A stretch of 64,000 nt of DNA from Thalassoroseus pseudoceratinae (GCF_011634775.1 NZ_JAALXT010000004.1:496001-560000); one strand, 5' to 3'. Counted from the first letter of the stretch, positions 40,101-49,062 are shown. The notes: generated from the letters alone by a model not told the origin. Numbers and translations are program-made.

Positions 40101-43100
40101 AGATCGCTCGAGCCGCCGAGGTGATTCAATCTCGACGTGCAGCGGGTTCGGCTGCGTTGTCAGACTTCAATGCGGTTCAAGCCTCCGTCGAGGAACAGAA
40201 TGCCCGTGTCCAAGAACAACGAGCCGTCGCCAACCTCGACTTGGCGTTGACCGAACGGAAACGAGCCGACGGTGAAGCCGCTGTGGCTCAGTTCAATGCC
40301 ATCGAAGCTTCCGTTCAACGGACCATCGCCGAAGTCGAGCGGAATGAAGCCATCTCCGCTCGTCGCCGAGAAGAAATTGCTCGGAAGGCCCAAGAATACG
40401 AATCTTACGGGGCACTGATCGGTTTGGCGAAAGCGAAAATCGAAGAGAATTCGTTCGATTTCGCCCGGGACTTGCTCAACCAAACCAACCCCTCATTCCG
40501 GAACTGGGAATGGGGTTATCTGATGCATTTGTGCTCGCAAAGTGAACGTGAGTTCGAGCAAGGCAAGCGGATCGAATCCATTGCATTGTTCCACCAAGAC
40601 GATCGCTTTGCCATTGGTGGAGCCGAAGGATTGGCTCGAGTTCAAAACCGATTGGACAAAGACGATGTGCAAGACATCCCCCTGCCCGCTTCGGTGAATG
40701 TTCTCTCCATTGCCGTCTCGCCCGACAACCGTTTCATCGCCTTGGGAACCGACGATACACGCAACGGATTCATCAAGTTGTGGAATGTCGATAACCAAGA
40801 ATTTGTCGAAGAATCATTCGGACCGCGAGACATTTTCTCGATCGCTGGCAACGAAGATCAACGGATGGCGTTGGGTCACCTGAACCATGTGGTGAGTGTG
40901 GAATTCTCACGCGATGGCCGACTCTTGTTGACGGCATCCATGGACCGAACGGCTCGACTGTGGAACGTCGCCACCGGCGATCTGATCCGCACGTTTGACG
41001 CTCATAGCGACTGGGTCTGGGATGCCACGTTTGCCTCCAACGACTCCGGGTTGGAAACGCAGATTATCACTGTCAGCGAAGACGGAACCGCCGTGGTTTG
41101 GCGAGACCCCACCGGACAGTGGACGGAAGAAGCGAACGTCAGTTTCTTGTTGCCGTTCCGAGGACACACTGGACCAGTTTACTCGGTCGCGTGTTCACCG
41201 GACGGTCAAACCGTCGCCACCGGCGGATACGATCGGAAGATCCTGGTCTGGCAACCGGAAGACATTCCACAACTCACGCAGAAGGAGTACTTCGCGAAGC
41301 TCTACCGCAGAGAGCCGGTTCCCCGAACGAAGTTCACAGTCCTCAGCGGACACTCAGCGCCTGTGACAAGTGTCAGCTTTGCTGATGCCACCTCGTCACC
41401 GTTCAATACCTCTCAAGATTTCTTGGTGGTCCTCAGTGGTGCGAACGACAATCTCGTGAAGGTCTGGAAAGTTGCGCGAGGGACCACGACCGCTCAGATC
41501 ACTCCTCAAGTGACGTTCAAAGGACATGGCGGCTGGGTCCGTGATTGTGTCTTCAGCCCCGATGGAACTTGGATTCTCTCGACTGGTCATGATGGTTTCG
41601 TGCGACAGTTCAGTACCGGCGAGAACGCCGAAGACGCCATCTATCTCGTTGATGGCCCCGAACTCGGCGGTCACGCTGCTTCCATTGAAGATGTCGCCAT
41701 CACGACCCGCGACGGTGAACGACGAGTCGCCACCGTCAGTCGTGACAAGACAGTCAAAGTCTATAATCTGAACCGGAACCAATCCGACGATGCTCTCACG
41801 GAAACGCTCACCGAAGGCCATTCGCCGGATGCTTCCGTGCCATCGGGGATGTTCCTGTCGGATGGGCAGACGTTCGTCAGTTCCGCTTCTGATTCAACGA
41901 CACGCATCTGGGACCTGACTTCGGGCACTCAGCTGATGACGTTGGAAGGAACCGGCGACGGCTCCGCGTTGGCGGTATCATCGAGCAAGGGTCGATGGGT
42001 CCTCACCGGTGGCGGCCAAATTGATCCTGAAGACCAATCCAGCGCATGGCAGGCAAAACTTTGGGACGTGACCGACCTCGGATCGTCGGATTCGTCATCG
42101 ATCAATACCCCACTGGTGAGCTTCGCCGAACACCCGACGCCAATCAACGCCGTCGCGATCTCGAACGACGTGAATTCCAATGGCCAACTCGTCCTGCTCA
42201 CTGCCGACCGAGCCGGCCGGATGCAGCTGTGGGCGTGGAAGCCGGGAGCGAAAACGGTCACACTATTGCGTGCTATCGCCCCATTTGAAGGCAAATACGC
42301 TCACAAGGGCGCTATCGTGGCGGCGAAGTTCCTGCCCAACGACGATGTCCTCGTGACAGCCGGTGCGGACCAAGTTGTTTCCCTATGGAACGTCTCGACG
42401 GGTGAGGAAATCACAGACCGTCGAATGCCACACCCGGGGGCAATTTTCTCAATGCAGACGACCCCCGATGGCAGTCGTATGGTCACGGCTTGTGCTGATG
42501 GAAAGGTTCGTGTCTGGGATCTGGCAACCGCGGAAGTCGAGCGAGTTTATGCACCGCATGGGGGACTGAAGACACTTCTCTCAAACGTACGACAGGAATT
42601 TCGCTCGAAACGCCACTCGACCGAGATCATGGAGCGAGCGTGGCAAATCGTCAATGCCAATGGTGACTTGTCGAACTTCCGCGAGCGAGGCGGTTGGCAA
42701 CAGAACGTGGTGACTTTGCTCTATCAATTGCCCAAACGGGTCGCCCAGACAGCTGCGAACAAAAATCTGTCGACGGACTCCGTAGCCGCCGAATCTCGTT
42801 TGGCCAAGGAGTTCGCCGAGCAATTCGCAGAGGAAGTTTTCGACGGTGTCAGCGTGGATTCGCTTCTGCAACCGCGAATCGGATCGGTGGCGATCTCCCC
42901 GGATGGCGGGATCGTGCTCGCCACAAATTCCCAAGATGCCTGGACGCATCTTTGGAATGTCGAAAACTCAGCGAACGAAAACGCGACTGCCGACCAACAC
43001 CTGAATGCGAACGGGCGACTTCTGCAAGGCGTCATCTTCTCACCGGAACCTGGTGTGAACCGATTTGCTTTGCTGGGTCTGGCTGATGTCCAGGTCTTTA

Positions 43101-44110
43101 CGATTGAAAAGGGCTTTGAGGATCAATCGAACGTCCAGTTGGTGATGTCCTTTAACGCTCACGATCAAATTGTCTCCGCCGACTTTGCTCCCGACGGTCT
43201 GCACCTCGTTGCAAGCGGTCTCGAAAACTCGGCTCGCGTTTGGGACGTGCAAGCACGCCGCACGATTGTCAAACTCGAAGGGGCACATCGTGGACCGGTT
43301 CTTAACGCTCGTTACTCTCCCGATGGCCAACGTATTCTGACAGTCAGTGCTGATGGCACGGCGAAACTGTGGTCGATCGAGCCGGTGGATGTCGATGGCG
43401 AAACCCGCCTGAAAGCATCGGTGGTTCAGTCATTCACAGGTCACCGCAGTGACGTGACCGACGGGGCATTTTCGCCAGATGGGCAAACCATCGTCACCGT
43501 TTCCAAAGACCGAACCATTCGCCTCTGGGATGCTGCCACTGGAAAAGTCCAGTTCACCAGCCCGGCCGAGGAAGACTCGCTGTTGTGCGTCGATTTCTGT
43601 GGTGACGGTCAGCGAATCGTGGTCGGTCACAACAACCGTATCGCGACCATGTGGAACCTCGAAAACCAAAACGGTGAGTTGTCACTTCAGAAGAAAATGA
43701 CATTCGCCGGCCACTCGGCAGCCGTTACGGATGTTGTGTTCTCGCCGTTGGAAGACTTCAACAACAACGGTCAGCAAGATGAATTCGAAACCTACGGGGA
43801 TCGTATGATGTCGGCCAGCGAGGACAACAGCGTGATCGTCTGGGACACGCGAATTCCTGAAGAGGACGGCGTGGATGTGCCACAGGCGAAACAAATTCTC
43901 ACGCTTCGTCGACATACTCGTGCCGTGACGTCAGTCCGCTTCGCACCGGATGGCCGATTGGCTGTGACCGGCAGCGAAGACTCGCGAGCCATCTTGTGGC
44001 CCACGAAAGATTGGCGAACGGAAAAACACGAGGAACTACTCAAAGAAAAAGAGCAGAACGTAGCCGATCGTGTGCAACCCGCGAAGGAAATCGAAACCGC
44101 CGAGCGGTAA
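37145..44110 (+). CDS. Giant membrane-anchored Ser/Thr kinase with heptad repeat and WD40 propellers
   Basis: 2321 residues. In order: N-terminal zinc ribbon (CPQC..CSQC, residues 4-22); a long acidic disordered region (about 30-390) with repeats of the form DQTIVSDEF; Hanks-type kinase domain (about 398-660) with GEGGMGKV, Lys429 in VAVKML, HRDLKPEN at 519-526 and DWG at 539-541 in place of DFG; a helical segment; one transmembrane segment at about 772-793; a repeat-rich coiled coil (about 808-1070); and some fourteen or more WD40-type repeats to the C-terminus. The topology is cytoplasmic kinase plus extracytoplasmic sensor, as in other planctomycete kinases. Followed by a terminator. Confidence 0.93.
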   Translation: MANCPQCQVNLSQDDLEASRCSQCGYQWNADEVPADVPAPDAAAGHWSDDQDDGGVTIDVREMSSQEIQRLEQVWGTSANQDATPGMTIKARDDQYLDEDFNKGGGGAQSADSGPNGDSATGDSEKTMTAPGYAADLPPASPEDKETNQASPTDEVPPVDPSDSADDDEWSADSHEVTVESNEFIDESQSADDLRTIPDVAAGGDSEEIDHESATFASDEFISDDAAESASDSGDENDSYDQTIISDEFGEFDESPDSKTYESDADLESDFDELGATIPDVGSLGASLPQEDRGDQTIVSDSLEVEGADSADQTSKTDEFDAAGSMGPPQDDSYDQTIVSDEFASDSKTFDSNESGGVSNDRTAAMDADDLKRSLSSGGLVIKRRSLRLEGTPRAEDADYVLMNLLGEGGMGKVYNARQTSVDRSVAVKMLKVKSKKLREQQAKFLTEAVVTGDLAHPNIVPIYDVGQDEEEALFYSMKHVTGNPWIDTLRQKPLDKNLEVLMRVADAMAFAHSKGVVHRDLKPENVMLGEFGEVLVMDWGLAMPTKEFSHGKRGITPTNSMGGTPAYMAPEMATGPLSSIGPASDVYLLGAILYEIVTGAPPHRGKNAMKCLMAAAKNVIHPAKEEGELMSIAMRAMATNPRERHGSVHEFRTAVEDYLTHSESYELSDRAEDDLREARETGNYQTFNKAVFGFEEALRLWSGNKTAATGLAITQVAYAERALENSDFDLAASLLDQNDPDHQPILATIAKSKKERDDRIQKLKRARQVGYGLVATILLVVSAAFLWVNAARAEAEERRVAAENSERRAAGSAAIADFNAIEAGIQEEQALRNLAIAEAAKEAEAVQARRAAGEAAIAFFNAIEAQAQKKQTEQALLAAELAQAAEEAQARIAAGEAVIADFNAVQATVQQHKAELAQLAEAIQTRIAAGEAALSDFNAVQASVEEQKAVAAQKAESKQRKRAAGEAVIAFFNSIEAQAQRKQAEIARAAEVIQSRRAAGSAALSDFNAVQASVEEQNARVQEQRAVANLDLALTERKRADGEAAVAQFNAIEASVQRTIAEVERNEAISARRREEIARKAQEYESYGALIGLAKAKIEENSFDFARDLLNQTNPSFRNWEWGYLMHLCSQSEREFEQGKRIESIALFHQDDRFAIGGAEGLARVQNRLDKDDVQDIPLPASVNVLSIAVSPDNRFIALGTDDTRNGFIKLWNVDNQEFVEESFGPRDIFSIAGNEDQRMALGHLNHVVSVEFSRDGRLLLTASMDRTARLWNVATGDLIRTFDAHSDWVWDATFASNDSGLETQIITVSEDGTAVVWRDPTGQWTEEANVSFLLPFRGHTGPVYSVACSPDGQTVATGGYDRKILVWQPEDIPQLTQKEYFAKLYRREPVPRTKFTVLSGHSAPVTSVSFADATSSPFNTSQDFLVVLSGANDNLVKVWKVARGTTTAQITPQVTFKGHGGWVRDCVFSPDGTWILSTGHDGFVRQFSTGENAEDAIYLVDGPELGGHAASIEDVAITTRDGERRVATVSRDKTVKVYNLNRNQSDDALTETLTEGHSPDASVPSGMFLSDGQTFVSSASDSTTRIWDLTSGTQLMTLEGTGDGSALAVSSSKGRWVLTGGGQIDPEDQSSAWQAKLWDVTDLGSSDSSSINTPLVSFAEHPTPINAVAISNDVNSNGQLVLLTADRAGRMQLWAWKPGAKTVTLLRAIAPFEGKYAHKGAIVAAKFLPNDDVLVTAGADQVVSLWNVSTGEEITDRRMPHPGAIFSMQTTPDGSRMVTACADGKVRVWDLATAEVERVYAPHGGLKTLLSNVRQEFRSKRHSTEIMERAWQIVNANGDLSNFRERGGWQQNVVTLLYQLPKRVAQTAANKNLSTDSVAAESRLAKEFAEQFAEEVFDGVSVDSLLQPRIGSVAISPDGGIVLATNSQDAWTHLWNVENSANENATADQHLNANGRLLQGVIFSPEPGVNRFALLGLADVQVFTIEKGFEDQSNVQLVMSFNAHDQIVSADFAPDGLHLVASGLENSARVWDVQARRTIVKLEGAHRGPVLNARYSPDGQRILTVSADGTAKLWSIEPVDVDGETRLKASVVQSFTGHRSDVTDGAFSPDGQTIVTVSKDRTIRLWDAATGKVQFTSPAEEDSLLCVDFCGDGQRIVVGHNNRIATMWNLENQNGELSLQKKMTFAGHSAAVTDVVFSPLEDFNNNGQQDEFETYGDRMMSASEDNSVIVWDTRIPEEDGVDVPQAKQILTLRRHTRAVTSVRFAPDGRLAVTGSEDSRAILWPTKDWRTEKHEELLKEKEQNVADRVQPAKEIETAER
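39566..40376 (+). repeat. Seven-copy coding repeat in the kinase coiled coil
   Basis: Seven units beginning RRAAG/RIAAG/KRAAG/KRADG, each with a core like AIADFNAIEA or ALSDFNAVQA. Distances between unit starts are 42, 42, 35, 35, 35 and 42 residues, every one a multiple of seven. Units 2 and 5 share AFFN.IEAQAQ.KQ and units 4 and 6 share ALSDFNAVQASVEEQ, so blocks seem to have been duplicated. It lies just after the transmembrane segment. Confidence 0.85.
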
Positions 44111-44198
44111 CTGAAGTTTGCAGACCTCGCCGCAACCGTGGTTGCCCGTGAGTCGGTTTAAATCGGAGACTTGTCGAAATACAAGTCGATTCCAATTC

Positions 44199-44239
44199 AC
44201 GACGGGTTTGGCGATGATAGCCCTGCCCGTCGTTTTTTT
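44199..44239 (+). terminator. Rho-independent terminator after the kinase gene
   Basis: ACGACGGG (44199-44206) pairs with CCCGTCGT (44226-44233), followed by TTTTTTG. It lies between the kinase and the next gene, so the two are likely separate transcripts, with the start of the next gene 15 bases after the T-run. Confidence 0.8.
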
Positions 44240-44253
44240 GGAGATTCGATTTC

Positions 44254-45459
44254 ATGAGTTTCATGGTGGCGTATCTTTCGCGAGGTCGGTTGTTGGTGCA
44301 ATCGCCTGGCGAATCGGCTCGCGAAGTAGAAAGTCTGTTCGCTCGGCAGACGCAAGAACGTCGTGAACGCCAACGCCAAGCTCGAGGATGGCAAGAGTCC
44401 AGCGGCCTTTGGGGCAACATGGCGATGGAGGAAAACCCGTTGGAAGCGATGGCCGCAAACGTGGCTGTCCGCCGACCGATCCGGTTCAGTTCGCTCGCAC
44501 CGGGACATGATTCCGGAGATGTCTTCTATCTGCTCGATCTTCACGGCGTGAACGGATTGTTTCGCTATAACGCCGCACGGGATGAAGAAACTCGGTTGAT
44601 GCACCGCAACGACTTTCCGGCTCGCGATTTGGCTTACCATGCCGCATCGAAGAGCCTAGCTTTTTCACTGCCTCGGGAAGACGGTTCGGTGGGCATTGTT
44701 GTCGGTGAGAATGACGGGCGGTTCCTGCGTGACATCACTCTCGGTGATTCCCTCGACGAAAGTGCCCAATGGGTGCCCGGAGAGAAACGCCGGCTCGTGT
44801 TTCAGTCAGCCGGATTTTTGCGGGATCACCTGGGCTATCCGCGAGGAATGTCGCCGTACCGCATCGAGCAAGCCGATTTAGAATCCGAAACATTCGAAGT
44901 CCTGCTGGAAGAGTCGGACTCCGATTTGTTGCACCCAAGAGTTACTGACGATGGCGATTTGTATTTCATTCGACGACCGTATCGCTTCCAGGGGCCGCAA
45001 CGTCGCAAACTCGGAACAACGTTGAAAGATATCGTGCTGTACCCGGTCCGATTTCTGATTGGGATGCATCACTTTTTTAGTTTCGTCACAACGGCTTTCG
45101 GAGGTCCCCCGTTGATTTCCTCCGGTGGTCCGAAGCGTCAGCAAACGCCGGAAGCTCGGTTCATCATGCTGTCCGGGCAAGCGATCGATCTGCACAAGCT
45201 TCAACAGAAAAGCACTCCCGACTCCCCCGCTGGATTGGTCCCGAATGATTGGCAACTCGTTTGCCGAAAACCCAACGGAGACGAAACCGTTTTGGCCGAG
45301 GGCGTGGTCCATTACGATTTGAATTCCGCGGGTGAAATCCTTGTGACCAACGGCAGCGTGATTCGCAAAATTTCGGCCGACGGAAAGACCGATCGCATCG
45401 CCACCGACCAACTCATCGAGCGAGTGGCGTTCGTGCCGGTCACGAATGACGAACATTAG
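44254..45459 (+). CDS. Hypothetical protein with propeller-like repeats
   Basis: 401 residues; GGAG lies before the ATG. No signal peptide; a short segment around residues 270-290 (VLYPVRFLIGMHHFFSFV) is hydrophobic enough to be membrane-associated. The remainder has repeated beta-hairpin motifs (DVFYLLDLHGVNGLFRYN, LAFSLPREDGSVGIVVG, RLVFQSAGFLRDHLGYPRG) that resemble TolB/beta-propeller blades, but I would not assign a family. It precedes an M50-like protease by 32 bases. Confidence 0.65.
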   Translation: MSFMVAYLSRGRLLVQSPGESAREVESLFARQTQERRERQRQARGWQESSGLWGNMAMEENPLEAMAANVAVRRPIRFSSLAPGHDSGDVFYLLDLHGVNGLFRYNAARDEETRLMHRNDFPARDLAYHAASKSLAFSLPREDGSVGIVVGENDGRFLRDITLGDSLDESAQWVPGEKRRLVFQSAGFLRDHLGYPRGMSPYRIEQADLESETFEVLLEESDSDLLHPRVTDDGDLYFIRRPYRFQGPQRRKLGTTLKDIVLYPVRFLIGMHHFFSFVTTAFGGPPLISSGGPKRQQTPEARFIMLSGQAIDLHKLQQKSTPDSPAGLVPNDWQLVCRKPNGDETVLAEGVVHYDLNSAGEILVTNGSVIRKISADGKTDRIATDQLIERVAFVPVTNDEH

Positions 45460-45491
45460 TGTGAGTTTCCGATCATTCGTCGGTTATAGTG

Positions 45492-46322
45492 ATGGCTCTT
45501 GTATCCGCGTTCGCCTTTGAGTTCAAAAAAACCATGGTTTTGCTGCTGACCGTTTGTTGGTTCGCCTGTGTGATTCTCATCAGTCAGGCCATTACGCGGA
45601 TGGTGACGTCGGCCACAAACGGATTCGTCTTTCGGCTACTGGTTTTTCCGGGCGTGTTAGTTCACGAGCTTTCCCATTACGTCGCATGCAAACTCACCGG
45701 AGCGCGGGTCGAGAAAGTTCAGTTGTTCGGGCGGCTTCCAAGTCCCGACTCTAAACCCGTCTACGGTGGCTACGTGATGCATGGGCCATCGAAGCTGCCG
45801 CTGGTGGGTGATTTGCTGATCTCGTTCGCCCCCGTGTTCGGGGGGTTGGGCACGATGACTTTGCTCACCGTCCTCGCTGGCGATCCGCTTGGACTTGATC
45901 AAAGCCCCGCCGAAGCTGTCAGTGACGATGCATTGCCTCAGCACAATCTTCAAAGTGCATTCTGGGGGATGATCTTCACGATGGGACGGCTACCGATGAA
46001 AATCTACGAGAACTTCACGAGTTGGAGTTTCTGGGGATACCTCTATCTCACCGCGTCTATGGCGGTCGCGTTGGCGCCGAGTCGGCAAGACTTCGCCAAC
46101 TCTTGGCAATATCTTTGGAAAAATTTTCTCTGGCTCGTGTTGCTCTTGGGCGTTATGTATCTCGTGAGCCGGATTCTGGGAACATTTATCGACAGCGTGA
46201 TCGCCCCGTATCTGGTGGGACTGTTCGCGTACACGATTTCGATTCTGCTGATCGTGCTCGTCCTCACAACCATCGTCACACGGGTTTGGTTGCTAATCCG
46301 TCGTCGTCCGAAATCGTCGTGA
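45492..46322 (+). CDS. M50-like membrane metalloprotease
   Basis: 276 residues from the ATG at 45492 (an in-frame GTG is immediately before it). Zinc motif HELSH at 58-62 lies at the end of a hydrophobic segment (FRLLVFPGVLVHELSHYVACKLTGARV), typical of the site-2 protease class; further hydrophobic segments at about 95-120, 150-165, 180-195, 205-225 and 245-265. The second zinc ligand motif (N/LDG) typical of M50 is not evident, so the family call is provisional. It follows the propeller-like gene closely and probably forms a pair with it. Confidence 0.7.
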   Translation: MALVSAFAFEFKKTMVLLLTVCWFACVILISQAITRMVTSATNGFVFRLLVFPGVLVHELSHYVACKLTGARVEKVQLFGRLPSPDSKPVYGGYVMHGPSKLPLVGDLLISFAPVFGGLGTMTLLTVLAGDPLGLDQSPAEAVSDDALPQHNLQSAFWGMIFTMGRLPMKIYENFTSWSFWGYLYLTASMAVALAPSRQDFANSWQYLWKNFLWLVLLLGVMYLVSRILGTFIDSVIAPYLVGLFAYTISILLIVLVLTTIVTRVWLLIRRRPKSS

Positions 46323-46347
46323 ACAGACCAAACGTGCGTTCAAGGTT

Positions 46348-47286
46348 CTATTGTCTTGCCGTCGGCACTGTCGCCATGAGATCGAGCGTGCGTTTTGCCG
46401 CTTCACGGACATCGGCACTTTCGTCTTTCAACGATTCCCGGATATCCGTCATCGCAACGGCGGAATGTGGCCCGAGATTGCCAAGCGCGATGAGTGCCAT
46501 CAACCGATGATGCTCTGCCTCGGACTTGAGCAACCCTCGCAAAGCCGGCACCAGTTGCGGCGGCGGATCTTGGAATAGCGACAACGCTGTTGCAATGTTA
46601 ATCCGCACATCCGCCGACGGATGACTCAACGCTGTCGGCAAGACCTGAAAGACACGAATTCGCAAGTCGTCGGGAAATGACGGATCGACCAACAACGTCT
46701 CCGGAAGAATCTGCAAGAGCATCATGGAGGCCAACTCTTGCTGGGTTGTCGATTCCGTGGTGGCATTCTTCGCGGCGAGTCGATCGAGCAACACCGGCAC
46801 TGCATCGGGACCGAACCGCAATAATTTTGCCTCGGCAACTTGGTAGTCGTCCGGCTTTTGACTTTCGTACGCAACCTGCATTTCTTGGAAGGTGTGTGCG
46901 GCGGCGGTCATCTCGGCTTCACGGGTCGGAACCCGCAGAATTCGAGTATGCGGCAAGAGGTTCGATGCTTCCACACGTTCCGGCGTTGCGACCGGTGTGG
47001 ACGTCGGCACCGGTTCCGGCGTCGGCAATTCGGTTGGGAGTTCCAACTCGGTTGGAATTTCCAGAGACACCAACTCAGTCTCCGCTGGTTTCTCGGGCAC
47101 GACTGGTCGCGTTGGAGATGACGACTCCACAACGGGGCCGTTTGCAGCGGTTGCACTGGCGTTCGGCGTTGGTTTTTCCACAACCGGTTGGTCCGGTGTC
47201 TCCGACCCGCAACCCGGACCGACAATCATGCCGATCACAAGCAATCCGGACCACTGATTTCGTTGTGAACTCGATGTTCTCTGCAT
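46348..47286 (-). CDS. HEAT-repeat lipoprotein
   Basis: 312 residues from the ATG at 47286, which has GAAGGAG upstream and opens a lipoprotein signal (SSSQRNQWSGLLVIGMIV, lipobox GPGC). A Pro/Thr/Glu-rich linker (about residues 30-120) follows, then at least four HEAT-type helical repeats (VPVLLDRLAA, VFQVLPTALSHPSADVRINIA, LVPALRGLLKSEAEHHRLMAL, MTDIRESLKDESADVREAAK). A longer open frame continues upstream but lacks any signal. Divergent from the PCMT gene. Confidence 0.8.
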   Translation of the reverse strand: MQRTSSSQRNQWSGLLVIGMIVGPGCGSETPDQPVVEKPTPNASATAANGPVVESSSPTRPVVPEKPAETELVSLEIPTELELPTELPTPEPVPTSTPVATPERVEASNLLPHTRILRVPTREAEMTAAAHTFQEMQVAYESQKPDDYQVAEAKLLRFGPDAVPVLLDRLAAKNATTESTTQQELASMMLLQILPETLLVDPSFPDDLRIRVFQVLPTALSHPSADVRINIATALSLFQDPPPQLVPALRGLLKSEAEHHRLMALIALGNLGPHSAVAMTDIRESLKDESADVREAAKRTLDLMATVPTARQ

Positions 47287-47469
47287 GGTTGCGCTCCTTC
47301 GCAATACGGATGCACTGTCTGTTTCGGTTGGTTGGGTCGTGAGATTCGAGCGCAATTCGCCGTCTGTGCGCATTCTTGATGGAGCCGGTTGGTTCAAGCA
47401 TTTGAGTTGGACGCGACCGATAGTTCTCATTAGTCTGTTTGTAGGGATGCTGCTGATCAGGAGGAACTC

Positions 47470-48693
47470 ATGATACACCGCACGCAATTTCGATTGGTCT
47501 TCGGTGGACTACTGGTCCTCCTGTGTCTTTCGGAAGCGGCCCAACCACAGGACCGCTTCGAAGAGGCACGCAAACAAATGGTGCAGCGTTGGCTGCGGGA
47601 TGAGGGCATCTCGAACCGACGTGTGTTGCAGGCGATGACGAAAGTCCCGCGACACGAATTCGTCACGCGGACTCATCAGCGATCCGCCTACACGGACCAG
47701 GCGTTGCCGATCGGTCATCGGCAAACGATTTCGCCACCGTTCATCGTTGGCTACATGACGGAATCGATTGATCCACAACCAACCGACAAGGTTCTCGAAA
47801 TCGGTACCGGCAGCGGATACCAAGCGGCGGTGCTGGGGGAACTAGCCGATGAAGTCTACACAATCGAAATCGTCAAGCCGCTCGGAGAATCTGCCGCTCG
47901 GAGATTGAAGGCGTTGGACTACGAGAATGTCCACGTCAAAGTCGGCGATGGTTACCAAGGTTGGCCGGAACATGCTCCGTTCGACAAAATCATCGTCACG
48001 TGCTCCCCGGAGAAAGTGCCAATTCCGTTGGTTCAGCAACTTCGCGAAGGTGGCACAATGATCATTCCGCTCGGCGAACGCTACCAGCAGGTGTTTCATC
48101 TGTTAAAGAAGAAGGACGGCAAACTCGAACAGGAACGGCTAATCCCCACGCTGTTCGTGCCAATGACGGGCATCTCGGAAAACAACCGCGAGAAACTGCC
48201 TGACCCGAAAAATCCAGAACTCGTCAACGGCAGTTTCGAGCACGACGACAACGACGACGGACGAGCCGACGGTTGGCATTATCAACGTCAAACAACGTTA
48301 GAAACCCGCCACGCTCCCCACGGAAAACGCTGTGTGACCTTCGAGAATGAAGAGCCGGGGCGATTGGCTCAGATGCTGCAAGGCATGGCGATTGATGGCC
48401 GTGAGATTGCTCGGTTGCGATTTCGCATGGCGATTCGGATGGAGAATGTCCGTCGTGGTCGGCAACGCTTTCAGCAACCCGGTCTGGTGATGCATTTCTA
48501 CGACGACATCCGCCGTCCCGTGGGGGAAATTAGCATCGGTCCGTGGTTGGGCTCACAAGATTGGGAAGTCTACAGCCAAACCATCGTCGTGCCTCCACGT
48601 ACTCGTGAAGCGGTGATTCGCATGGGACTCAATGGCGGCACCGGCACGCTGAGCATCGATAACATTCAGATGGAACTTGCACGTCGTCAGTGA
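47470..48693 (+). CDS. Exported protein-L-isoaspartate O-methyltransferase with C-terminal beta-sandwich
   Basis: 407 residues; AGGAGG lies before the ATG. N-terminal signal-like segment (FRLVFGGLLVLLCLSEAAQ) implies periplasmic location. Methyltransferase core at about 30-235 with the SAM loop VLEIGTGSGYQAA at 108-120 and PFDKIIVTCSPEKVP, the PCMT isoaspartyl-repair signature. Residues about 250-407 form a beta-sandwich beginning NGSFEHDDNDDGRADGW, like an extracellular sugar-binding-type domain. Repairs or tags aged exported proteins by inference. Upstream divergent gene encodes a HEAT lipoprotein. Confidence 0.88.
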   Translation: MIHRTQFRLVFGGLLVLLCLSEAAQPQDRFEEARKQMVQRWLRDEGISNRRVLQAMTKVPRHEFVTRTHQRSAYTDQALPIGHRQTISPPFIVGYMTESIDPQPTDKVLEIGTGSGYQAAVLGELADEVYTIEIVKPLGESAARRLKALDYENVHVKVGDGYQGWPEHAPFDKIIVTCSPEKVPIPLVQQLREGGTMIIPLGERYQQVFHLLKKKDGKLEQERLIPTLFVPMTGISENNREKLPDPKNPELVNGSFEHDDNDDGRADGWHYQRQTTLETRHAPHGKRCVTFENEEPGRLAQMLQGMAIDGREIARLRFRMAIRMENVRRGRQRFQQPGLVMHFYDDIRRPVGEISIGPWLGSQDWEVYSQTIVVPPRTREAVIRMGLNGGTGTLSIDNIQMELARRQ

Positions 48694-48726
48694 ACCTTCT
48701 GCCCTGTTCGCGCCTCGATACTGGTG

Positions 48727-49062
48727 TTACGGCACAACCAACCCTGAGCCACGACACGCTTGGCAAGGTTCGACGTGAATCAGACCGACGTACTGCCCTC
48801 GTCCACCACAATCGGTACAACGATGTCGGGGGAACAGCAGGAACTGAAGATGTCCGCGGTGGTAGTCGCCGTTAATTTCGACTCGGCCGCAGTTCTCCGG
48901 TAATCGCTCCTGGTGCTGATCGAGTAACCCCTGAAATGCAGCTTCGGCCGAATGACCGACAAACTGCACATCGGGAGCGTTCTCGAATCGAGCCACCCAT
49001 TCATCGTGGCGGATCCGTTCGACGCCTACCAAAATTTCACTTGTGTCGGGAGTCACTGTCAT
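48727..49062 (-). CDS. Small protein with DnaJ-type CxxCxGxG zinc motifs
   Basis: 111 residues from the ATG at 49062. The N-terminal 70 residues are a small alpha/beta domain (MTVTPDTSEILVGVERIRH, FVGHSAEAAFQGLLDQH), and the C-terminus has CTDCGGRGQ and CQACRGSG, a single zinc-binding pair like a DnaJ cysteine-rich domain half. No J domain is present. A longer open frame extends upstream but its first 60 residues are not related in character. Convergent with the PCMT gene, 33 bases apart. Confidence 0.6.
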   Translation of the reverse strand: MTVTPDTSEILVGVERIRHDEWVARFENAPDVQFVGHSAEAAFQGLLDQHQERLPENCGRVEINGDYHRGHLQFLLFPRHRCTDCGGRGQYVGLIHVEPCQACRGSGLVVP

